64,000 nt of DNA from Flaveria trinervia (Eukaryota; Streptophyta; Magnoliopsida; Asterales; Asteraceae). The number at the start of each line of letters is the position of its first letter. Within the stretch, counting starts at the first letter, position 1. A model generated the notes under the pieces. It saw only the letters and a program-made list of their open reading frames with translations. It had not been told where the DNA came from and made no database searches. Where the stretch lies: contig CM046442.1 in the NCBI GenBank assembly GCA_025506515.1, forward strand, positions 61,389,340 to 61,453,339, in the 5' to 3' direction. Both the position numbers and the translations under genes were made by a program. Of this stretch, positions 23,685 through 34,178 are shown piece by piece.

Positions 23685-26315
23685 CAGTGTGTCTGTTTTT
23701 GTGATAAAGCTTTCAGCTCATCAGACACATTGCTAGTGGAGTTAGATAAGGTCCTATGTTGCACCTTCTTCTTTTGAGCACCCTCAGCTGTCACCTGTTT
23801 AACTCCTTCCTTTTTGAATTGCTTTAAGGACTTAAGGGTTACAGGATTTGATGTTGCTGATACAAATGTGGTCTCAAACTCATTTTTCATTTTTACCATT
23901 TTCTTATTAATTTCTTCTTTTTGTTTGAGTTTGGAACCTCTTTTGTACCAACAATCATCTGTAAGATGATTGAACAAACCACATATTTCACATGGTTTCT
24001 TCTTCATCTTAGGTTGATCATCAACTAAAGATGGTGAAGCAACAGAAGACTTGTTCTTCAATGCTTTGGAAGCATTGGTTGCTTTCTTGACATCCTCTTT
24101 AGTAGCCTTCAAACTCTTTCTACTGCCAGTTTTCTTCTCTTCAGTGCTGACAGCAGTTGAAGTTTGAACTTCAGGTGTTAAATCCTGCTCTCCAGTCCTT
24201 TCAGGACCTTCAGGATTAACTCCTGAGTTGATCAACTTATTGATCATGTGAATGTCAGCATTTGGACCATCAACATCAGCTGATAGGTTCAAGGAGGACT
24301 TGATGCTGACTGCTACTTCTGATTGTGCTGTATCAGAAGGTAGATCACATGATTTGATGGATTGGTTATCACTCTCACCATCAGATTCTACCTCTGCTCT
24401 TGGGGTAAAATCTGTAGGTGGAACAGTGTGATTATAGCCAATGCCAAACTTCACATTTGAAGCAGATTGCTTACTAAGAAGCATTTCAAAACCTTTGCAT
24501 GATTGTACCCATCTATCACACTCGACCTGGGTAACTGCAAGGGTTTCTTTGAGATCTTTGTACTTCTCTAGAAGTACATCTTCTCTAGCCTTATCATCAA
24601 TTATTTTGCAATTCAGTTTATAAACCTCATCATTTTTATCTTTGAGCACAAACTCAAACTCAGCTTTGTTTTTGGAAATTATTTGTTCTAGCTCAATGTT
24701 CTTATTAATTAAAGCTACATTTGCTTCTCTAATGGAAGCAAATGCTGCTATGCATTGTTCAGAACATAATTTGGCTTTTGCCTCAGAGGATACCTGTGAT
24801 ACCTGAGGTGTAGAGGCATTGGAAGATGAAGTATCAGCAGACTCCAAAGCCATAAGAGCTAGATTCCCAAAGGGACTGTCACCACCATGTTGACCAGCAC
24901 CTGAGAACAGTTGATCATGACCAGACAAGTCATCTGGTAAACTGCTCCAGTCAACAACTCCTAGGGTGAAGAAGCTGTTGTTGTTGAGATGAAGGTTGTT
25001 GATGAGATAGGGAAGGCTGAGGTTCTGGTAATGCATGAGGTTGTGGTGTCATAGGAACTTGAACTTGATTTGACTATGGCATGTAATAACCAGGGTACTG
25101 ATATGGCATTTGGCCCTGAGGAACAAAATATGCCAGAGATTGTTGTTGAGGATGATGACTAGATGGACAGGATGTTGCCCTTTGTGTTGTTGACTATTGC
25201 CAGGAAAAGTCACAAAGGGTGCAGTAGAGTTAGATCCAGTTGATCTACACTCTCTTGCAAAGTGTCCAAGCCGTTGGCATTTGTGACACCTCAACTTGCT
25301 CTTGTCAAAACCAACTTTGGTTTTGCCAGAGAGTCCTGGGAATTTTCTTCCAGTTCTTTTGTAGAACTTCTGAGATCTGATATTTATCAAGGCCATTTGG
25401 CTCAAAATATCCATCTCTTCTAAGTCATCATCAGCAATCCCCTTGAGATCATCCATAATGAAACATAAATTGTCATTATTACATCCAGTGAACTGACCAT
25501 CAACACTTACAAATGCAGAATTAGAAGTGCTCGAAGAGAAATTAATATGCTCATCATACTGGCATTCAGATGAAGCATATTCTGACTCATGACCCACCAA
25601 GGCAGTGTTGCCTTGTATAAAGTCTTCAGTGAGCTTTCCAGATGAAGACAGCTTTCTCTTCTGTTCTATCTCTCTCTCGAAAGTGAGCAATTTCCCATGA
25701 AGTTGGGTGAGAGATAGTTTGTCCAAACTTGCACTGGAGCGTAGGACAATAGTATATGTGTCCCATCTCTCAGGCAGTGATCTCAGAAATCTGTTATTCA
25801 TCTGAATATTGGTGTATTCAAGTTTGACCATTTTTAGTTCAGAGATCAAACAAGAAAACCGCTCATATTGTTGAGTCAGTGTCTCGCCCTTTCTATGAGA
25901 GAATGTCTCATATTGTTGGGCAAGAATTTCTCTATTATTTGCCAAGACCTCATCTGTTCCTCCAAATTGTTCTTTCAAAGCAATCCAGAGGTCATGGGCA
26001 GTTTCATGATGCATTAGCCCAGAATAGATTTCATTGGGCAAAGCCATGGCCAGAATTCCATGGGCTTTCAATCTCAAGCAACTTCTTATCCTCATCTGAA
26101 TATTGCTCCCTCCTCTTCGGAACCATTTGATTGGTTTCCGGGTTATTCACCATAGGCTTGTGTGGACCATGTACCACTGATGTCCAACACCCTGCGCTGT
26201 TAACAGACAGGTGATGGAGCATACGTCTTTGCCATATGTTATACTCATTCCTAACCAGCATAGGAGGCTTGGTTGAGGAACCAGTATTGTGAGGATCATT
26301 GGAGGGAGTGGTCAT
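23681..26315 (-). pseudogene. gag: gag of copia C (three frames)
   Basis: Starts at 26315 (MTTPSNDPHNTGSS). A one-base change near 26070 moves the reading into 25049-26095 (348 residues), which has the gag core (LPNEIYSGLMHHETAHDLWI, LRSLPERWDTY) and a CCHC knuckle CHKCQRLGHFAREC (about 25250-25291). A second shift leads into 23681-25036 (451 residues), a long coiled-coil-like, charged extension (from LCSEQCIAAF) ending with a second knuckle CEICGLFNHLTDDC (about 23951-23992). The long C-terminal gag extension with its own knuckle is shared with E. Confidence 0.88.
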
Positions 26316-26535
26316 TTTCAGTTCAAAAACAGTTTAGTTCAAGTTTTTTAAAAAGTTTTAGACAAACCACAACAAACTCAATGAGAACCAAGAATAAGAT
26401 CTCAGGATGAATGAGCAGAAATACAGAAAATTCAATCTCTATAACCGTTTCTTGCAAAAACAAAAGCTAATTCAATCAAACTTGGATCTTGAATAGCAGT
26501 TTCAATGATCAATTATTAGATCGATCAATGATTAA

Positions 26536-26550
26536 CCTGCTCTGATACCA
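26536..26550 (-). promoter_or_regulatory. Primer binding site of copia C
   Basis: cctgctctgatacca on the plus strand reads TGGTATCAGAGCAGG on the minus strand, two bases from the LTR. This is the standard site complementary to the 3' end of initiator methionine tRNA and proves the minus orientation. 26316-26535 is the short non-coding leader to gag. Confidence 0.93.
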
Positions 26551-26552
26551 TT

Positions 26553-27446
26553 TGACAGGATCAGTGATCACAAGTTTGACGTATCAGAATATAAAGCAGC
26601 GGAATACAAACACGAATTAGACAAATTGTAGCAAGCCAACGATATTTGTGAGCATTAAGATCGCATACAGTTATAGGGAGAATATGAATTTCTGATTTCT
26701 AGGAATGTTTATAGATGTAGAATATTTCTAATCGAATCAATCAATCATTCCATTCAATTACTCATTTCACTCACTGATTACAATAGGTTGTCACTCCTTA
26801 TATAGAGTGCAACAGTCACTGCTGTTATCACGGAAAGTGACAACTGGCAGATCCAATACAGAAATAACTAATTCTTAACAAACTACTGAAATGTTCACAA
26901 CTACTGAGAACATATTATCAAGTTAAGTACAAAATATAAAACTACTGAAACTACAACGACTGAAGAACAAGCTCTTCAGTCGTTTTACAAAACTACTGAA
27001 ACAAAGAAAATAAAACTACTGATATCACAACTACTGAAGAAGTACTCTTCAGCAGTTGTGACAAACTACTGAGGCTTCAGTACTTGATCTTCAGACTTTG
27101 ACCTTCAGGTGTTTCATCAGCTGATGACTTCAGTAGATATTATCAGCTGATGTCTTCAGTCTTTGTCTTCAGACTTTGTACATCAGTTGTTGATCTTCAG
27201 CACTTGTGAACTCTTCAGCTGTTGTTCTTCAGTACTTTGGTCTTTCAGCTTCAGCACTTGTGTTCTTCAGCTGTTGTACTTCAGCACTTTGGTTCTTCAG
27301 CTGTTAAGGTCTTCAGCACTTGATCTTCAGCTGTTGAAGTCTTCAGCACTTGTCAAACTACTGATGAGGCTTTCAGCAGTTGTTGTGATACCGTGTGGGA
27401 CTTAGAGATTTTCTGATCTTGGCTCATTGGTTCTTTTGGTCCAACA
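26553..27446 (-). repeat. 5' LTR of copia C
   Basis: 894 bp, nearly identical to 14978-15869; differences seen include a GA gap in the GGGAGA run, ATGAGC/ATTATC near the start of the repeat zone and a few one-base gaps. TATA-like box on the minus strand at about 26796-26805. CTTCAG/CTGAAG array from about 26880 to 27380. The outer flank TAACG (27447-27451) repeats 14973-14977. Confidence 0.95.
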
Positions 27447-28026
27447 TAACGTGTCCGAGGAATCGAACTTCTCCAAGCCAAAATTCACATTTAGAGAATT
27501 TTGCGTACAACTTTTCTTTCTTTAAGAGATTTAGGCTTAGTCTGAGATGTTGCTCATGTTCTTCCTTGGACTGTGAGTATGAGAATATCATCAATGAATA
27601 TTATCACAAATTGTCCAAGTAGGGTTTACAAACCCTATTCATGAGATCCATGAATATAGTAGGTGCGTTGGTCAATCCAAATGGCATTACTAGAAATTCA
27701 TAATGACTGTAACACGTTCTAAAGGCCGTCATTGGGACATCCTCTTCTGGTATCAACAATTGGTGATATCTAGATTGCAAATCTATCTTTGAATAGTAGT
27801 TAGATCCTTCGAATTGGTCGAACAAATCGTTGATTCTTTGTAGTGGGTATCGATTTTTAATGGTGAGTTTGTTTAATTCTCGATAATCGATACACATTTG
27901 GAATGACCTGTCTTTTTTTAACAAATAGAACCGGCGCTCCCCAAGGAGAAAATCTGGTCGAATAAATCCTTTGTCTAATAACTCTTGCAGTTTTCTTGAC
28001 AGTTCTTGCATTTCAGAAGGTGTCAG
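27447..28026 (-). pseudogene. Reverse transcriptase of gypsy G1
   Basis: The frame 27604-28011 reads CIDYRELNKLTIKNRYPLQR, then YYSKIDLQSRYHQL and EFLVMPFGLTNAPTIFMDLM. The catalytic box FIDDILIYS follows at about 27575-27605 in a shifted frame, then KLYAKFSKCEFWLGEV up to LGH, where copia C begins. Standard Ty3/gypsy RT. The C-terminal remainder is at 14439-14977. Confidence 0.92.
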
Positions 28027-28505
28027 TCAATATGGTGATTGAGCTACAGGTGCGGCTCCGAGTATGAGATCAATTTGGAATTTGATCATTCTTTGTGGAG
28101 GTAATCCTGGTAAATCTTCGGGAAATACCTCTGGGTATTCCCATACAATGGAAATGTCTTCAATCCTTCGTTCCACATTCTTAATGTCTATGGTTTTTAC
28201 AAGGAAGGCGGGATATCCTTCACTTAAGTATCCATAGGTTTTCATGACACTTATAATTTTAAATGGGGGTTCTCTCTTTTCCCCTTGTATGATTAGAAAT
28301 TCTCCACTAGAAGTTGGCAATCAGATGATTTTCTCAAAACATACTATCTCAGCACGATTCCGAGAGAGCCAATCCATTCCAATGACGATGTCGAAACTTC
28401 CAAGGTTGACAGGCAATAAATCAACGCTAAAGAGATGGTTTTTTAGTTGTATTGTGTAGTTTCTAATTACTTCACTGGATTCCATTTTCTTTCCATTAGC
28501 TAGTT
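28027..28505 (-). pseudogene. Protease C-terminus and protease-RT linker of gypsy G1
   Basis: The frame 28027-28320 reads FLIIQGEKREPPFKIISVMK, then IVWEYPEVFPEDLPGLPPQR, the conserved approach to gypsy RT (FPEDLPGLPP). 28320-28505 carries MDWLSRNRAEI-type protease end sequence on the minus strand with a stop. Decayed. Confidence 0.85.
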
Positions 28506-29858
28506 CTATAATATTTTCTTATTTAGCTTACATGGATTAATTCCTAATGATGCTTCAAATTCTTTGGACACAAAGCTCAGATCAGCACCAGTGTCAAACA
28601 AAATGGAGGCATAATGATTATTAATAAGAAATGTACCTTTAACTACTGACGGTTCCTGACGTGCTTCTTTGGTATTCATTTCAAAAGCTCTCCCTCTGGC
28701 CCTAGATCCGTTCACCTTTGGGCAATCCTTCTTGAAGTGTCCACTCACACCACACTCATAACAAGCATGATCAATTCTGGTTGTCTTTTCATCAGGTTTT
28801 GCTCAGCAATTTTGGCTCAGATGTCCAAATTAATGGGAATGAGTACAAATTCTACAATCCCCACACTTGCTACATTTCCCTTAAGCTTTTTTGCTTGTCC
28901 TACTATTGTTGGATGTTGCGATATAAACCCGTTCGGATCTCTAGTTAAATCCCTTCATGTTGTTTACATGTCCCTTGGGACTTTCAAACCACTTCCTTTT
29001 CCCATCAAACGGCCTTCTGTTAATCTTAATCGTCTTCCTTTCAACTTCCACCATACTTTTTCCATGATCACTCTTCTTGGTCAGGGTTCCATTCCGCATC
29101 ACATCATCGGTTAAAGAGTGCGCCATAGCGATAGCACTTTGGATGGTGGTAGGTTTGGAAGCTGTAACATTGCTTCTTATTTGTGGTACCAATCCCTATA
29201 TGTATCTTCCATCCGAACATATTCTGGCATCACCATTCGGGTTACCAATCTAGCAAGGTGGTTGAATCTGGATGTGTATGCTTGAATCTCAGCACCTTCC
29301 ATGGTATGATTCCAGAATTCGGTCTCAATTTTCTAGAGTTCATTGTGCGGATAGTATTCCTTAAGCAACATTTCCTTTAGTTGTTCCCAAGTAAGTTCAT
29401 ACCCGTATGTGTCACCTGTATGCGTCTTGAAAGGAACGGGTTGCATACTTAACCTTCTGATCGTTTGAGAAATGCTTATTGCTATAACGGTCCCCATCCT
29501 CTCAATCCATCGAATATATCTAATGGTTCTTCTGCACCTGTGAAAGTTCTTGAATTGCATCCCTGAAAAGTCTATACGAGCACCCATGTGGTTGTCCACC
29601 TGATGAACTACCTGGGTTTCTGTTTATGCCAGACCCGTTATTTGCACCCATACCGGAGCCTACGTTGAGTTGTTTCCCGTTCCGTTTCCTAGGACATTAC
29701 TTCTAGTCTCTTGCTTCTTCCTTGACTAGCCACTTGGTTTGTATCATGTTGTTCTAGAGCTGTCTTAACGTGTGAGCTATCAACTATGCTAGTTCTTCTG
29801 TGGTAGTTGGTAAGTTAGTGTGTCCACTTGCTGATGAATTTCGAGTTACAGGTGGCAT
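28506..29858 (-). pseudogene. gag: gag and protease start of gypsy G1 (broken)
   Basis: The probable gag start is the ATG at 29858 (minus; MPPVTRNSSASGHTNLP). Gag core pieces lie at 29333-29599 (IRYIRWIERMGTVIAIS, ELTWEQLKEMLLKEYYPHNE) and 28941-29192. A CCHC knuckle (CYECGVSGHFKKDC) is at about 28714-28757. The frame 28506-28748 then runs into the protease site ILFDTGADLSFVS. Stops lie between the pieces. Gag would form particles and the protease would cut the polyprotein. Confidence 0.87.
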
Positions 29859-29959
29859 GTTTCAATTCTGTTTTGAGGGTAGGGGAGAAGAGGTTAGGTT
29901 ACGCAAGTTGTTAATGTAATATCATTAACTATTCCTTCTATATATTTAACTTTTTTAGG

Positions 29960-30006
<47 letters not shown>

Positions 30007-31322
30007 TATAATCATCTACCATAATCTAATATTGTATAACAATAAAATTTTTGGGTTATAAATGGTTCGACATACAACTACCATTATCATGCATAACAGA
30101 ATATCATCATCCAAAAAGATTATAAGTTAATTGTCTACATGTAAGGAGTTTATAACTCGGTCAAAAGGTTCAAGCTTGCATCTAATATCTAAGAATGTAT
30201 CTCCACTCCCCACGTGCATCAGACATGAGATCATCATCAGACACAGTGTAACCATAGCCATAGAAGACTATGCTCGCTCCCCCATCATGATCGTGTACTG
30301 CTAAGCTGTCAGCAGTGCAGCCTCAGCCATGTCTGCTCTGTGCTTGGCTTGAGTTAGTCGGTCCCTAGTCTCTGAGAGACTAGCCTCGAGGTCTGTCAAA
30401 CGAAAGTGCATCTGACTCAGAGCACTATGATCTAGTAATCTCTCCTCATCAATCGTCAACATCCTCCCATCCAAAGCTTGACTCACCTCGTCCTAGATCT
30501 TCACCTTCTTCTTGGTAGTCATCAATTCCTTCTCGAGTCGCACGCACTGGGGTGTCAAAGCGGCCATCACATGCTCAAAGGGCTCACCACCCATAGTAGT
30601 CCCATGGGAGTAGAAGACGACTCTCCCACCTCAAAGGTGGAAGGAATCCTATCTCTCAAGGCCCATCTCTCATAGCCTCCATAATCCATTCCCATTGGCC
30701 ATCATGAAGTATGGCCCATTTGGGCATAGATGTATCCTCCATGACAACACCATCATTAATCATCCTCTTTCTCTTGCGCTTCCTCCGTTCATACATTAAC
30801 TAATCTTGGGCGGGTGCTGAATGAGGGGAATAAGGGCTGCTGGAGTCACATCTGTGGGTGTCACTCTCCAGGGCCATACCATCTGGCTCCTCGGTAGTGG
30901 GCTCAAGAGTGGCTACAGGTGGTGTAGAGTCCTCATCGTCAGACTCGGATATCCAACCATTTCTCAAGTTTTCCATTTTTGGGTATAAGGCACCTGCAAA
31001 GTGAGGCTGGGTGGGTGATACCATGGTGTAGAGGAGATAGGTTATGATGGACCCTCGGCGCTACTACTAAAGTCAGGTACTCTCTCTCTCTTAACTCGCT
31101 CAGACATCTACAACAAAAGAAGTGTATGCAGGCGTACTTATTGATTATGCAATGATTTAGCACATAAAGTTAACAGTCACAATCTCATTGTGACTATTAT
31201 ACGTACATAATGTTCTAATCTAGCATAAGACTCATGATGTGGAATAGTCTTTGGAGTCAAATGATTATTTGATAGGTTATAGTCTAGATTTTTAAAAATA
31301 TTTTCTAATTCACTATAACCGT
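29859..31322 (-). other. Leader of gypsy G1 with a degenerate upstream reading frame
   Basis: Between primer site and gag. Contains an (AT)n tract (29961-30003). Minus-strand pieces suggest an old frame: MSERVKRER at 31107, an acidic stretch at 30800-31024 (ISESDDEDSTPP), then a Lys/Arg-rich piece and MPKWAILHDGQWEW, and a coiled-coil-like end at 30301-30486 (HFRLTDLEASLSETRDRLTQ). They are separated by stops and shifts. It could be a pre-gag frame of this gypsy family or a fragment of another element; I cannot tell which. Confidence 0.55.
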
Positions 31323-31336
31323 TGGCTCTGATACCA
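31323..31336 (-). promoter_or_regulatory. Primer binding site of gypsy G1
   Basis: tggctctgatacca (plus), i.e. TGGTATCAGAGCCA (minus), five bases from the LTR edge at 31342. Complementary to initiator methionine tRNA as in many plant LTR elements. Confidence 0.92.
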
Positions 31337-32340
31337 ACTTCTGTCACACCCCAAAAACCGTAGCGGAAGGTCGCGTGGAGTGGTGATAACGGAAGTTGGA
31401 GTTAGTCCAACTTTTATAGTCAAACGTGTTCATCAATAACGTCAATTATGTAAAACCATACATTAGTCGGTCTAAATTCATACTAGTTACCAACGATCTC
31501 AACATGGTGCAAATTCTTATTGGTTGGAATTACATTGCCTTTTATTTAATAAAAGATAATTACACGTTTGACCCTCTAAAGACTTATTCCCGGAAATTCC
31601 ACATAGAGCTCACCTATAATACTGAAAAGCATGAAGGGTAATAAAGTCAACATAAAGTTGGTGAGCGATCGGGGTTTTTCAGTCTCGCAAACATTCATTT
31701 ATGAAAACAATATGATGAAACAGAGCATAATATATTCCTTATAGACTAGCTACGTACTATGATAAATTCAGGTCATAAGTCCATAATCAAACCAAGAAAC
31801 ACGTCGTTGCCCCATAACTATCTAGACCTATAAACTCCCTCGCCATAACCTGACCAGCGCGACTAGTCGCGAGAGCGGGCCATTCTAAGCCTGTATATCT
31901 ACTAATATAGCCTATGGCCTCACCGCTGAGGTTAATGATTATAGGGGGATTTAGGGGCTCAATGGTATATATATATATATCCATAACCCAACTTATACCC
32001 TCATAATATATTATCCCGTTTAACCCATCATATATTTTAAAGTATTGTTTCATGCTTTTCCCCAAAAACAGTTAAAATAATACTTAAAACAAGGTCGAAG
32101 GACTCACCTTGAGTGTGATTTTGTGCTTACAGAAATGCTTTTCACCCACTTATTCAGTTAATTCTAAATAAAACATTTTTCCAACGAAGTTTATCATTTT
32201 TCTTATGACACATATACAGTTATTGACTAGCATCTAATCCTTGTCATTTTCTCAATACCTTATGTTATTACTATTTTACTTCTGATTCTTGCGTTCATAA
32301 CATAGCTATTTTTCTTATCTAGGTGTCTTATGTCATAAGG

Positions 32341-32341
<1 letters not shown>

Positions 32342-32380
<39 letters not shown>
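32342..32380. repeat. (TA)n microsatellite in the G1 LTR
   Basis: Uninterrupted TA repeat. A second, longer one with a TC interruption lies at 32635-32709. Confidence 0.95.
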
Positions 32381-32384
<4 letters not shown>

Positions 32385-32655
32385 CTAGTCTTTCTTCAAG
32401 GTTAATCAATAATTTCATAAAATAATGAATTTTTATTTATATTTTCCTATTTCATTATTATGAAAAAATTCTTTTTTTGGTTATTAAAATTGTTTAACTA
32501 TGAAAACATTCATTATATCCAATATATATATAAATTCCATTAATTTGAAGTTGTTGTCTAAAATGTATACATATACATATTTACATAAATTTTTATTAGT
32601 GATGAGTTGTTTAAAAACATATTTTGTCTTTAGTTATATATATATATTATATATA

Positions 32656-32711
<56 letters not shown>

Positions 32712-33239
32712 AAGTCTTAATTGTCGTTTTAGTCGAGTCCTTTGGTCATAGTGTCCTTTTGGGTCTTATTTTTGATCTAAATCTTGATTTCTAGTCCCAA
32801 ATTATTATACAACTCATTATTTAGTGAAGTCTTTTAGTATGTCCACGTATCCACCTTTTATTTTTATCATCTTAACCTAGTCATTCTTTATTATCATAAC
32901 CCAAAATCTTCCACTTAATTATTTTTCTAAGTCACCATACTAGTCAATAATCCCTTAACCAATAATGTTACTTATTGTTTTTAACATGACCATAATTCAT
33001 CAATCATCCAAACAACAACTTTTGTTAACTACAAAGTGGGTGAAACCAGGTTCATCAAGATCTTTATCTTGATTACCCATGCATGAACAGATCTAAATAA
33101 TATAATCTAGAATACCTTAAGTACAATAGAATGAACAATGCATAAAATGATAGCTCATAATCTTCAACTTCCGATTACAACTTCGGGTTCTATTCGAAGT
33201 TTCAATTAGAATCCTTAGAGAGAATGTAGGTGAAGGTCA

Positions 33240-33645
33240 CTAGTGGTGGTGGTGTTCGCGGTTGCCGAGAGCGAGGGGGTTGTTGGTTACGGGTTGTGAT
33301 TGTGTTCATGGTGGTGATGGGGGCCGATGGTGAAGGTGCTGGCATCGGTAGTCGAGGGTGAAGAAGGTGGTGGTGGTTGCAGTCGATGGTGATGGTGGTG
33401 TTTGTGGTTGCGGTCGATGGTGTTGGTTGTGTTTGTGGTTGCGGTCGATGGTGATAGTGATGATGTAGGCGATGGCAACGGTGGTTGGTGGTGTCGGTGA
33501 TGGTCGTGGTAGTTGATGGTGTTGAGGGTGGCGGTTGCGGTCAGAGGATAAAGGTGGTGGTCGCGACGGTAGGCAGTGGTGCAGGCGGTAGGTGATGAGC
33601 GGTGGGGTGGCGGATGGTGTTGTGGTGGCCGATAGATGTGGTGGT
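33240..33645. repeat. GGTGGTGATGG-type minisatellite in the G1 LTR
   Basis: Degenerate repeats of GGTGGT/GGTGATGGTGG with recurring GGTTGCGGTCGATGGTG units (three near 33370-33450). The long His/Pro/Thr frames on the minus strand (33287-33750) come from this composition and are not genes. Confidence 0.85.
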
Positions 33646-34028
33646 GGTGTGTGTGTGATTGAAGTGGTAGAATGTGAAGGGTTTGAGGGTTTCTTTGCTT
33701 TTGAAGACCCATGGATGACTAGTTGTCATCCATGCAACACCCCACCACACTATTTTTTTTATTAATTTTAATAATTAATTTAATAATGTCATCATAGTAT
33801 TGTTAATTGTATTATTATTATTAGTATTATTATGTATAATATTATTATTATTATTTTCATAATTATGATTATATTAATCGTATGTCTCACCGTTTAATTG
33901 GCAACGGGTGTTGACGTTAAACATTGGTCAAGGTCTTAGAAAGTCAGACGAGTCAGAGATAATAAATAAATGATTATTATTATTAGACAGAGTTGAGCTG
34001 GCGTTGACCTGATTGGACCGAGTGTTAG

Positions 34029-34178
34029 TCTCCCCTCGTTTAAGAAATTTCATCCCGAAAATTACGTTGTTGAGCCTGAGCCAATTCTGGTTTTAACCAA
34101 GTGAGGGTACTTTTGTTGCATTTGAACTTGACATTCCTAAGTAAATTCAGGTCCTCTTCTAGAGCTCCATTGAATTTT
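34029..34178 (-). pseudogene. 3' tail of a gypsy pol, upstream of the G1 LTR
   Basis: The minus strand reads VKIQWSSRRGPEFT, a stop, then VQMQQKYPHLV, the C-terminal end of many plant gypsy integrases, followed by an ATTTTCGGGATGAAATTTC-like terminus and the purine tract. It therefore ends another gypsy copy whose 3' LTR is the LTR that serves G1 as 5' LTR. Its upstream part is replaced by the copia fragment from 34179. Confidence 0.8.

Larger units (their letters stand above)
14978..27446 (-). mobile_element. Full-length large Ty1/copia element C, inserted in G1
   Basis: 12.5 kb. LTRs 14978-15869 and 26553-27446, target duplication TAACG (14973-14977 and 27447-27451), primer site and purine tract in place, all on the minus strand. 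Inside, gag, protease, integrase, RT and RNase H are followed by a spacer and a post-pol ORF3. This order plus the size fits the SIRE/Maximus type of copia elements (family knowledge). The LTRs differ at only about ten places by eye, so this is the most recent insertion in the window. Even so, the coding frame is broken at several points. Confidence 0.95.
14439..34028 (-). mobile_element. Ty3/gypsy element G1 (interrupted, 3' end outside window)
   Basis: Minus-strand order from right to left: LTR (34028-31342), primer site, leader, gag, protease, RT, RNase H. The part left of 14439 (integrase and 3' LTR) is beyond element A and outside the window. Copia C splits the RT at 27447/14977 with a TAACG duplication, and A splits the RNase H at 14439. 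Frameshifts and stops occur in all domains. Confidence 0.88.
31342..34028 (-). repeat. 5' LTR of gypsy G1 (about 2.7 kb)
   Basis: The left edge TGTCACACCCC is the LTR end next to the primer site. The right edge is placed at about 34028, where the minus strand changes from a purine-rich tract (GAGGGGAGA) to TAACACTCGGTCC; the expected initial TG is not intact. A partner LTR is outside the window, so the limits are inferred. Inside are (TA)n tracts at 32342-32380 and 32635-32709, an (ATT)n tract near 33820-33860, and the GGTGGTGATGG repeat listed separately. No gene was found in this 2.7 kb. Confidence 0.8.

Noticed and set aside
26536..26550. tRNA gene fragment at TGGTATCAGAGC sites (also 31323, 56611, 62860)
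   Set aside because: Only the 3'-end complement is present, next to LTR edges: these are primer binding sites, not tRNA genes.
32635..32709. Origin-like or matrix-attachment AT tract
   Set aside because: A plain (TA)n microsatellite; sequence alone gives no support for such a role.
33287..33750. Long His/Pro/Thr-rich reading frames on the minus strand
   Set aside because: They read a GGTGGTGATGG minisatellite inside the G1 LTR in overlapping frames; no domain and no independent support.
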